From: Litorimonas sp964610115
GTDB taxonomy: Bacteria > Pseudomonadota > Alphaproteobacteria > Caulobacterales > Maricaulaceae
Length of the DNA: 17,271 bases
Assembly: GCA_964610115.1 (NCBI GenBank)
Contig: CAZSUW010000052.1
Coordinates: forward strand, 1-17,271
Reading direction: 5' to 3'
Part shown: piece by piece, positions 1 through 6,184 of the stretch
Numbering within the stretch: the first letter of the stretch is position 1
Layout: each line of letters begins with the position of its first letter
Position numbers and translations under genes: made by a program
Notes under the pieces: model-generated
Seen by the model: the letters and a program-made list of their open reading frames with translations, nothing else
Databases searched by the model: none
Told to the model about the DNA's origin: nothing

Positions 1-1
1 T

Positions 2-700
2 GACGCGGTTTACAGCTTCGTCTGGGGGACAGTCTGTGACTGGTATATAGAACTGACCAAACCCGAATTAGGGGAGGGCGCTGATCCTGAAACGCAAGCG
101 ACTTTGGCCTTCACGCTCGATTGCTGTTTTAAAATGCTGCACCCCTTCATGCCGTTTATCACGGAAGAATTGTGGAGCCTGACGGGCGACCGCGAGGGCT
201 TCCTGATGAAGCAGGACTGGCCGGATTTCGCTGCGCCGGACGTGAATGACGACATTGATTGGCTGATCCGTTTGATCTCTTCCGTCCGCTCTGTGCGCGC
301 CGAAATGAATGTGCCGCCGTCCAAGAAAGCCGACCTTGTCGTCATTGGCGACGAAGACGCACGCCTGTCCACCTTTACTGAGGCGCTCGGCCGGATGGCG
401 CGGGTCGAGGCCGTGCGCTATTCTAATGCCGCCCCGTCCGGCGCGTTGCAAACTGTCGTTGACGGCGTAACTTACGCCATCCCGCTCGACGGTCTGATCG
501 ACATTGAGGCGGAGCAAAAACGTCTCGACGCGGCCATCGCAAAAGTGGAAGCGGAGATCGCCAAGATCGACAAAAAGCTGGGCAATCCGAACTTCACAGA
601 AAAAGCGCCGGAAGCCGTTGTCGCCGAACAGCATAAGCGCCGATCCGCTTTTGAAGAAGAAAAAGTCAAGTTAGAACAGGCTCGTAGCGCGCTCGGCTAA
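2..700 (+). CDS. valS: Valine--tRNA ligase, C-terminal part (5' end outside window)
   Basis: This is the last 232 codons of a class I aminoacyl-tRNA synthetase that charges tRNA-Val in the cytoplasm. The frame is open from base 2 with no start, so the gene begins upstream of the window. The visible part holds the anticodon-binding helical domain, with FVWGTVCDWYIELTKPEL near the beginning and HPFMPFITEELW about 35 residues later, both typical of ValS. The last 70 or so residues form the charged coiled-coil tRNA arm of ValS (from DIEAEQKRLDAAIAKVEAEI to the end). The catalytic HIGH and KMSKS motifs are not in the window. IleS and LeuS are related, but the coiled-coil end and the HPFMPFITEELW block favour ValS. 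The TAA stop shares its last base with the ATG of the next gene (TAATG), suggesting coupled translation. Confidence 0.95.
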   Translation, partial: DAVYSFVWGTVCDWYIELTKPELGEGADPETQATLAFTLDCCFKMLHPFMPFITEELWSLTGDREGFLMKQDWPDFAAPDVNDDIDWLIRLISSVRSVRAEMNVPPSKKADLVVIGDEDARLSTFTEALGRMARVEAVRYSNAAPSGALQTVVDGVTYAIPLDGLIDIEAEQKRLDAAIAKVEAEIAKIDKKLGNPNFTEKAPEAVVAEQHKRRSAFEEEKVKLEQARSALG

Positions 701-1808
701 TGCATCAGTTTGACGAACATCACGCTGAGTTCCAAGGCTTTTCAAAGCATTTTGAGCGTGAAATCCGTCCGCAATTATCCGAGCGGGACTCCGTCCGTCA
801 GACGGCGGTCAAGCGCGGTCTGATCGCGATAGGCGTATTTATCGCGCTTGGTCTGGCGGCTAGCGCTTACATCGGTCTGCATGTGCAACCCGATAGCTGG
901 GTACCTCTTTTCGTGCCTTTGGTTTTGGGCCCGGCGATAGGTTTTGCGTCCTTTTGGGGGTTCACTCAGGCGATTAGTCAAGAAACGAAAGGCCGCATCG
1001 TCACAGCGGTCACGGAGTTTCTGGGCTGGCAGTTTGAAGCCAAGGTTCCAGAGTTTGATCTGACGCCCTATCGCGATCATTTCTTGCTCGACATGCGTTA
1101 TCATCGCGCCCGGTTCGAAGACCGACTAGCGGGCGAAGCACATGGCGCGGCCTTTGACTCCGTCGAAGCGCATCTGGAACGCCGTGACCGCGACAGTAAA
1201 GGCCGGACGCGCTGGGTCACCGTCTTTCGGGGACAGCTCATGCGGCTCGATTTTCCAACCAAGACATTCGGCCGAACCCTTGTTCTACGCGATGCGGGGA
1301 TGTTCAATAAAAAGAAACGCGGCGACATGAAGCGCGTCGGACTGTCTAGCCCCAAGTTTGAAAGGACGTTCGAGGCCTATGGCACGGATCAGGTCGAAGC
1401 CCGCGTCATCCTTGATCCCGTCTTCATGCAGCGCATGATCGATCTGGAAGCCTCAGTCGAAGGCAAGCGCATCCGGTTTGCCTTTGTCGACAATGATCTA
1501 TTCATCGCGGTCGAAACAGGCAATCGCTATGAAGCCGGGTCCATGCTCCAACCGCTCGACGCGCCTGAGCGGATGCAGCGGATCTTGGACGAGGTCGGCG
1601 TGATTTACGACATTGTTGACGGGCTGGTTGATCGGNNNNNNNNNNNNNNNNNNNNNNNNNNNNNNNNNNNNNNNNNNNNNNNNNNNNNNNNNNNNNNNNN
1701 NNNNNNNNNNNNNNNNNNNNNNNNNNNNNNNNNNNGATCTTGGACGAGGTCGGCGTGATTTACGACATTGTTGACGGGCTGGTTGATCGGCCTGCGGGTC
1801 GCAGATGA
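700..1808 (+). CDS. DUF3137 family membrane protein, interrupted by assembly gap
   Basis: The function of this family is unknown. The first 312 codons (700-1635) are intact. They show a short N-terminal cytoplasmic stretch, two hydrophobic helices (about residues 39-60 and 68-90), then a soluble domain starting at FLGWQFEA (107-114). Its best-conserved block is EAYGTDQVEAR (225-235), which I associate with DUF3137. The frame then enters 100 N (1636-1735). The 55 bases on each side of the N run are identical, so the gap is probably artificial. Joining the copies gives DGLVDRPAGRR followed by TGA at 1806-1808 and a protein of 317 residues. Read literally through the N run, the frame shifts and stops falsely at 1758. 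The gene overlaps the valS stop by one base and is followed after three bases by another membrane protein gene. DUF3137 genes often sit near lemA, but no lemA is visible here. Confidence 0.8.
1581..1635 (+). repeat. 55-bp direct repeat, copy 1 (left of N gap)
   Basis: The 55 bases ending at the N run are identical to the 55 bases directly after it (1736-1790). They encode the RILDEVGVIYDIVDGLVDR region of the DUF3137 protein. Exact flanking of a filler gap points to an unmerged contig overlap, not to a biological duplication. Confidence 0.9.
1636..1735. other. Assembly gap of exactly 100 N
   Basis: The run is exactly 100 N, the conventional filler for a scaffold gap of unknown size. It is bounded by the two copies of a 55-bp repeat. 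A 55-base overlap equals a k-mer size widely used by de Bruijn assemblers, so the most likely real distance is minus 55 bases, meaning no sequence is missing. Confidence 0.95.
1736..1790 (+). repeat. 55-bp direct repeat, copy 2 (right of N gap)
   Basis: This is identical to 1581-1635. Only this copy continues into the natural end of the DUF3137 gene (codons for PAGRR, then TGA at 1806-1808). Confidence 0.9.
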
Positions 1809-1811
1809 GCC

Positions 1812-2567
1812 ATGAAAGCGTCGATACCCGAAATGGATGGGTATGCCGACGCGGTTCGCGCGGCAAAAAAATCCGTAACCGATGCAACCCCTGACGCGGG
1901 TTTGCTTCTTTTCGTGGGGTCGGTTCTCGCGATTGTCGCCAATGAAAATGATCGTCTGGGCTTGCCGAGTATGGCGGCGGGTATTGCCTTCAGCCTCTCT
2001 GCTATTTTGTTTTTAGCGGGTTTGATGCTCGTTTGCGGGCATTTCGCCGTGCTTTGCGTGGCACAACGGCTTGGTTTTGCAATGTCTGTCATGTCTGAAC
2101 GCATGGGCTGGCACTGGACCCCAACCGAGACGAATGCAGAAGGTCATCCCTTATCGACAGGTCGGGTAGAAGGCGTCGTGCATGATCTCCCTTTTGTTTG
2201 GGAAACGAGGGGACGCGACCGAGTTTTGACGTTTAGCTTACCGGCCTTGCCACCAATGTCGAAGACGGTGCGAGACTTCGAAGATGTTGAGGCCGAGTCG
2301 GACTATCGGGCCTGGGCTCAGAGCGTAGAGGCCTTTCCAGAGACATCGAAACTCTTAAAGCAGCAGATATGTCAACGCTTCGGTCGGGACTTACGCCTGC
2401 GTGTCGACGATGATCTGCTCATTATCCAGGGCACAGCCTATAAGGAAAGAGGATTGGCGGCGGATGATAACATTGCCCGACGTCAGCGCGAAGTCGCTGC
2501 GATCATGGCTCTGGCCCGAAGCGCCTCACAAGAAAGACAGGAAGCCATTCAAGGTCGTCCGATTTAA
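1812..2567 (+). CDS. Two-helix membrane protein of unknown function, possibly DUF3137-related
   Basis: I do not recognise this 251-residue protein as a named family. It has an N-terminal hydrophilic stretch of about 28 residues, a hydrophobic segment at 30-44, a long one at 54-85, and then a soluble part. The layout of two helices followed by a soluble domain matches the preceding DUF3137 protein. The soluble part begins with MGWHW (98-102), in the place where its neighbours have LGWQF and LGLTF, and later has RLRVDDDLLIIQG (195-207), which resembles RFAFVDNDLFIAV in the first gene. The EAY-x2-DQVE-x-R block of the family is not visible, so homology is an inference. The C-terminus is charged and helical. 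The gene starts three bases after the reconstructed stop of its neighbour, so it is very likely co-transcribed. A distant, degenerate paralogue or an unrelated partner protein are both possible. Confidence 0.6.
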   Translation: MKASIPEMDGYADAVRAAKKSVTDATPDAGLLLFVGSVLAIVANENDRLGLPSMAAGIAFSLSAILFLAGLMLVCGHFAVLCVAQRLGFAMSVMSERMGWHWTPTETNAEGHPLSTGRVEGVVHDLPFVWETRGRDRVLTFSLPALPPMSKTVRDFEDVEAESDYRAWAQSVEAFPETSKLLKQQICQRFGRDLRLRVDDDLLIIQGTAYKERGLAADDNIARRQREVAAIMALARSASQERQEAIQGRPI

Positions 2568-2623
2568 GACGCTTCTGACAGATCGTTTGAACGGTCTTAA
2601 CTCCATAGCCTTATAAAAAGCAC

Positions 2624-3481
2624 ATGAGCTTCACGCTACCAGATGGCCGGTTAGATATGCAGGCCTTACGCGGGCGGATTTATGATCTGCTGGGTTTGAC
2701 GTTTCAAGCGGCATCGCCGGCGCCGGACAGTTTGCCTTTGCTGCGCATTTCAGGGCTTGTGGCAACGGATAGCGGTCATGTTTTGACGCGGGCGAAAATT
2801 ACCGGTCTGGCCTTTGAAAAGCGACCCTTTACGGTCTGGGAACTTCGCGCGGTCGGGCAGGGCTTTATCGGTCATGTCGTGACCTTGCCGTGTCCCATTC
2901 GTATTTTAGGGCGAACTGTGGTGCGCCCGGACCTATATGTAGCCAATCCCGCGCAGATTGATGGGATGAAACGCCTCGCGCAAGTGTGCCACGTCTTCGA
3001 AGGACGCTGGGAAGCTTATAGCGATGATCAGGTCGAAGGGCGGGCGCTGCTGCCGCCGGACTTGATCGAACGGCTGACCCTGTTTGATCTGTTTCACCCC
3101 GGCAAAGCGGCGGGCGTAGCCTTTCAGGGCGGGTTGAGCCATCTGGTTCTGCCGACGGGTGGCTTTGTGAGCCTGTCTGGCGATAATGACATCATCCATA
3201 TTGATGTCGCCATGCACCAGATCATCCGCGAACTTCGTGAGCTTTTTGAGATGTTACAAACGGCAGAGCGGGTTTTGCTGCCGATTACGCGCGACGACCC
3301 GAAGGCCCGAGATGAGACGCGCATGGACTATTACAAGACCGCGCTCGCAACGGTTGAACCCATGGTCATGGCCGCTGTGGAGGCAGGTTTGATAGAAGAA
3401 AGCCCGAAGGCGAAATGGCTCACGCGCCGCCATTGGATTGTCGACAAGCGCTTGCACGGTCTGCTGCGCCCCAGATTTTAG
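2624..3481 (+). CDS. Soluble DUF3137-like protein, paralogue of the gene at 700
   Basis: The function is unknown. The 285-residue protein lacks the N-terminal membrane helices of the first DUF3137 gene but shares its soluble domain. LLGLTFQA (22-29) corresponds to FLGWQFEA, ILGRTVV (94-100) to FGRTLVL, and EAYSDDQVEGR (130-140) to EAYGTDQVEAR. After the shared domain it carries its own mainly helical, charged extension (about 205-285) ending in RRHWIVDKRLHGLLRPRF. No signal peptide or membrane segment is seen, so it should be cytoplasmic, perhaps docking on the membrane neighbours. It follows the 1812 gene after 56 bases with only a weak A-rich ribosome binding site. No catalytic motif is recognisable. 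The stop lies 44 bases from the stop of the convergent ferredoxin gene, and I see no clear terminator between them. Confidence 0.65.
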   Translation: MSFTLPDGRLDMQALRGRIYDLLGLTFQAASPAPDSLPLLRISGLVATDSGHVLTRAKITGLAFEKRPFTVWELRAVGQGFIGHVVTLPCPIRILGRTVVRPDLYVANPAQIDGMKRLAQVCHVFEGRWEAYSDDQVEGRALLPPDLIERLTLFDLFHPGKAAGVAFQGGLSHLVLPTGGFVSLSGDNDIIHIDVAMHQIIRELRELFEMLQTAERVLLPITRDDPKARDETRMDYYKTALATVEPMVMAAVEAGLIEESPKAKWLTRRHWIVDKRLHGLLRPRF

Positions 3482-3525
3482 GCAAAGGATTTAAGCAGGG
3501 GTTTTAGGCCCAATTTCAGCTTGTA

Positions 3526-3843
3526 CTACTGGCTCTCAGGTGTTGTGACTTCAATCCCGTCCAATTCATCGCTCAGCAGGATTTGACAGCAAAGCCGGGA
3601 ATTGTCCTGAACCTCATCGGCAAAGTCGAGCATGCTATCTTCCATGTCGTCCTTAGGCTTAAGCTTTCCGAGCCAGCTGTCCGCCACATAGACGTGGCAG
3701 GTGGCACAGGCACAGGCGCCACCACAATCGGCGTCGATCCCGGGCACCATATTGGCGATGGCGGCTTCCATGATCGATGTGCCGGATTTGGCTTCGACCT
3801 CTTTTGTGTTGCCTTGATGGTCGTGGAAGATAACTTTTGGCAC
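3526..3843 (-). CDS. 2Fe-2S ferredoxin, adrenodoxin type
   Basis: This is a small cytoplasmic electron carrier of 105 residues. Numbered from the GTG start, the cluster ligands follow the adrenodoxin spacing C-x5-C-x2-C-x36-C: Cys40, Cys46, Cys49 and Cys86, with GGACACATCHVYV around the first three and RLCCQI around the last. Two further cysteines, Cys44 and Cys85, lie beside ligands. The GTG at 3843 is chosen because AGAGG ends nine bases upstream and the protein then begins MPKVIFHD, as usual in the family. A TTG three codons earlier (3852) directly abuts that AGAGG and is unlikely to be used. The gene is divergent from tsaE and convergent with the DUF3137 group. The partner is unknown. Alphaproteobacterial relatives serve cytochrome P450s or Fe-S and haem biosynthesis, and nothing here decides between them. 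Confidence 0.93.
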   Translation of the reverse strand: MPKVIFHDHQGNTKEVEAKSGTSIMEAAIANMVPGIDADCGGACACATCHVYVADSWLGKLKPKDDMEDSMLDFADEVQDNSRLCCQILLSDELDGIEVTTPESQ

Positions 3844-3920
3844 GTCGTCCAACCTCTTTGCTGTGGTGGGCGTTAGTTAGGGGCTTGCCGCGCAAAAGCA
3901 AGGCGGTAAACCGCATAACT
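3844..3920. promoter_or_regulatory. Divergent intergenic region between ferredoxin and tsaE
   Basis: These 77 bases must hold the start signals of the minus-strand ferredoxin and probably the promoter of the tsaE-trxA operon. The ferredoxin ribosome binding site (AGAGG on the minus strand) lies at its left edge. Directly before the tsaE ATG is a small hairpin, GCGG-TAAA-CCGC at 3903-3914, and no convincing Shine-Dalgarno sequence. I could not find a convincing -35/-10 pair on either strand. Confidence 0.4.
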
Positions 3921-4343
3921 ATGAGGCAGATCGACCTGAAAGATGAAGCGGCCACCCTGGCGTTGGGCGCGTCCTTGGCGAAACAGCTGAAAGTCGGTGA
4001 TGTGCTTTGCTTGTCTGGCGATCTCGGCGCAGGCAAGACAACACTGGCGCGCGGTCTTATTCAATCGCAATTAGGGGATGTGGAGGTTCCGTCCCCAACC
4101 TATACGCTGGTCCAGACCTATGATTGGGACGACGCAGAACTCTGGCACTGTGACCTTTACCGCTTGGAACAGCCACGGGATGCCTATGAACTCGGGCTAA
4201 TCGACGCGATGGATGAATGTATCATTTTGATAGAATGGGCCGATAGATTGGGGGATTTGCTGCCTGATACGGCTAAGCATCTTCATATCGCCTTTGACGG
4301 GAAGGGGCGGCAGGCAACTTTGAGCGGGTTTGATGATGGATAG
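3921..4343 (+). CDS. tsaE: tRNA threonylcarbamoyladenosine biosynthesis protein TsaE
   Basis: TsaE is the P-loop ATPase that works with TsaB and TsaD to place the threonylcarbamoyl group on A37 of ANN-decoding tRNAs. The 140-residue length is usual. Visible motifs are the Walker A loop GDLGAGKT (33-40), the SPTYTLVQTY segment (58-67), HCDLYRL (76-82) and the IEWADRL block (104-110), all diagnostic of the family. The frame is open upstream to 3837, but the ATG at 3921 matches the normal TsaE start, where the protein begins just before the LALGASLA helix. No clear Shine-Dalgarno precedes it. The gene heads the operon that continues through trxA and overlaps the following kinase gene by a few codons. 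Confidence 0.96.
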   Translation: MRQIDLKDEAATLALGASLAKQLKVGDVLCLSGDLGAGKTTLARGLIQSQLGDVEVPSPTYTLVQTYDWDDAELWHCDLYRLEQPRDAYELGLIDAMDECIILIEWADRLGDLLPDTAKHLHIAFDGKGRQATLSGFDDG

Positions 4344-5433
4344 GGCGGCTCAGATAGAAGCCTTTTTGAAAGACGCAGGCTGGCAGGATGCTGCTCGGTC
4401 CGCTGTCGCCGATGATGCGTCTACGCGGTCGTATATTCGCTTGCAGCGCGGCGAGATGCGCGCGCTTCTAATGAACGCGCCCAAGGGGTCCGAAGCCCCG
4501 GGTGAACCGGACGGAGCGACCGTCGAGCAGCGCAGAGCCATCGGTTATAATGCCCTCGCGCGGCTGGCCGGCCCAAACTTGGAAGCCTTTGTCGCTATTG
4601 CGCAGGAATTGTCCCGACGCGGCTTTTCTGCCCCAACGGTTTTGGCGACGGACCTCGACGCAGGGTTTGCGTTGTTAGAAGATTTCGGGACGGGTGATTT
4701 CTTTCAGGTTATTGCTGCCGATCCGTCCCAAGAGCGCCCTTTATATGAAGCGGCCGTGGATGTTCTGGCCGCAATCTATCGCAGTACGTTTCCGGCAGTT
4801 TCAACCGTCCAAGGGGCGTCTTGGCGGAAAGGGGCGTCTTGGCGGATAAGAGAATATGACGCAGCGGCGCAACTGGCTGAGACAAATCTCTTCTTGGACT
4901 ATTTTGCCCCTGATGTTGGCCGCCCGATTGGCGATGGCGCGCGCGCTGAATTCTACGCTTTGTGGGAAGAGGCATTTAAGACGTTTGACGCCCATGCCGC
5001 TGGCCTCGCGCTCAGGGATTTTCACGCGCAAAACCTGTTCTGGTTACCGAAGAGAGACGGCACGGACCGCGTTGGTCTGATCGATTTTCAAGACGCTTTA
5101 TTTGCCCATCCAAGCTATGATCTGGCTAGCTTGCTGGAAGATATTCGCCGCGATGTGGATGAGGCCCTTTTTGAGCCGTTGAAAGAACGGTTTTGTCGGA
5201 CGGCCGGGATTCCATATGATCAAGCGTTCCAGGCTGCTTATCACGTGCAAGCTGCGCAGCGTGCGACGAAACTGTTAGGCTTTCCTGTCAGGGCAGATAA
5301 GGATTTTGGCAAGCCTCAATACCGAGCCCTACTGCCGCGCGTGCAGCACCATCTGAAGCGCGATCTGTCTCATCCCGCATGCGCCTCTTTGCGCCTATGG
5401 TTCGAAACCCATTGCCCTGAGGTTTTTGGATGA
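4336..5433 (+). CDS. amgK: Aminoglycoside phosphotransferase-fold sugar kinase, AmgK-like
   Basis: This is probably the anomeric kinase that phosphorylates MurNAc (and GlcNAc) at C1 in the peptidoglycan recycling route described in Pseudomonas putida. The product goes to the MurU-like enzyme encoded next. The 365-residue protein has an N-terminal kinase lobe (DDASTRSYIRL, then ALLMNAP with FALLEDFGTGDFF later). Its catalytic loop is LRDFHAQN, with Asp228 as the presumed base and Asn233 for metal, followed by IDFQDA (Asp250, metal) and HPSYDLASLLED. The usual His of the HxD loop is Leu here, as I recall from other alphaproteobacterial members. Residues 160-170 contain a doubled GASWR unit from an 18-bp tandem repeat. 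Possible starts are TTG 4330, ATG 4333 and ATG 4336. The last has the best distance (7 bases) to GAGCGGG. The function is inferred from fold and neighbour; a different small-molecule kinase cannot be excluded. Confidence 0.85.
   Translation: MDRAAQIEAFLKDAGWQDAARSAVADDASTRSYIRLQRGEMRALLMNAPKGSEAPGEPDGATVEQRRAIGYNALARLAGPNLEAFVAIAQELSRRGFSAPTVLATDLDAGFALLEDFGTGDFFQVIAADPSQERPLYEAAVDVLAAIYRSTFPAVSTVQGASWRKGASWRIREYDAAAQLAETNLFLDYFAPDVGRPIGDGARAEFYALWEEAFKTFDAHAAGLALRDFHAQNLFWLPKRDGTDRVGLIDFQDALFAHPSYDLASLLEDIRRDVDEALFEPLKERFCRTAGIPYDQAFQAAYHVQAAQRATKLLGFPVRADKDFGKPQYRALLPRVQHHLKRDLSHPACASLRLWFETHCPEVFG
4811..4846 (+). repeat. 18-bp perfect tandem duplication inside the AmgK-like gene
   Basis: Two identical 18-base units (4811-4828 and 4829-4846) lie head to tail. 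They keep the frame and give GASWR-K-GASWR just before IREYD. This looks like a recent slippage or duplication event. Confidence 0.9.
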
Positions 5434-6179
5434 GCGATAATTCAACCCTGCATACGGCCATGGTAATGGCAGCGGGTCATGGCACACGCATGCGGCCGCT
5501 CACAAACGATCGCTCCAAAGCGATGGTGGAGGTCGCGGGCAAGGCCCTGATCGATCATATGCTAGACCGTTTGGACGCCGCGGGAATTCAGCGCGCCGTC
5601 GTCAATGTTCATGCGTTTGCGGATGGTTTGGAAGCCCATTTGAGTAGCCGTCAGTCTGGGCCAGACATTATCATTTCTGATGAGCGGAACGCTCTGTTGG
5701 AAACCGGGGGCGGCGTGGTGAAAGCCTTGCCCCTACTCGGTGAGGCGCCTGTGCTGATCTGCAATATTGATAGTGTTTGGCTTGAATTTGCCCCCGTGAT
5801 CCCAGCGCTGATGAAGGCTTGGGACGCAGAGCAGATGGATGATCTTTTCTTATTAGCGCCCAGTGATCACTGTTTGGGTTTCGCCGGGGCCGGAGATTTT
5901 GACTTAGACTCGGCAGGGCGCGTAAGCCGTCGTAAGGGCGCGACGGCCAAATGGGTTTATGCTGGCGTGCAGATTTTCACGCCAGCGAGGGCGAAAGGCT
6001 ATCCACAGGAGCGTTTTTCGAGAAATGCGATTTGGGATAAAACGCTCGGCCGGGGTCGGGCGTTTGGATTGCCTATTCCAGGGTATTGGATGCATGTTGG
6101 CGACCCAGATGCCGTGAAAGCTGCAGAGGCTGTGCTCGATAATCCCGATAGCACTGAACCTTTGGTCATAAAGTCGTAG
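5430..6179 (+). CDS. murU: Nucleotidyltransferase, MurU-like (MurNAc-1-phosphate uridylyltransferase)
   Basis: This is a sugar-1-phosphate nucleotidyltransferase that probably makes UDP-MurNAc from MurNAc-1-phosphate and UTP, bypassing de novo UDP-MurNAc synthesis. The 249-residue length fits MurU. Motifs are the nucleotide loop AAGHGTRMRPLT (14-25), the SKAMVEVAGKALIDHML segment (29-44), ETGGGVVKAL (91-100), the metal-binding NID (112-114), and a C-terminal GYWMHVGDPDAVKAAE. The fold alone would also fit a mannose-1-phosphate guanylyltransferase-like enzyme. The assignment to MurU rests on the small size, the ETGGGV motif and the adjacent AmgK-like kinase. The ATG overlaps the kinase stop (ATGA at 5430-5433), with TGAGG seven bases upstream, so the two are likely translated as a pair. 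The stop lies five bases before addB. Confidence 0.88.
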   Translation: MSDNSTLHTAMVMAAGHGTRMRPLTNDRSKAMVEVAGKALIDHMLDRLDAAGIQRAVVNVHAFADGLEAHLSSRQSGPDIIISDERNALLETGGGVVKALPLLGEAPVLICNIDSVWLEFAPVIPALMKAWDAEQMDDLFLLAPSDHCLGFAGAGDFDLDSAGRVSRRKGATAKWVYAGVQIFTPARAKGYPQERFSRNAIWDKTLGRGRAFGLPIPGYWMHVGDPDAVKAAEAVLDNPDSTEPLVIKS

Positions 6180-6184
6180 CGATC

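Noticed and set aside
1581..1790. The 55-bp direct repeat as a transposon target duplication or biological repeat
   Set aside because: The only thing between the copies is a standard 100-N filler, and merging them restores the gene.
2580..2597. Hairpin AGATCGTT/AACGGTCT between the second and third DUF3137-region genes as terminator
   Set aside because: The stem is short with a tiny loop and no T run follows.
3837..3920. N-terminal extension of TsaE by 28 codons
   Set aside because: The extension is not TsaE-like and covers the divergent control region; the ATG at 3921 gives the normal family start.
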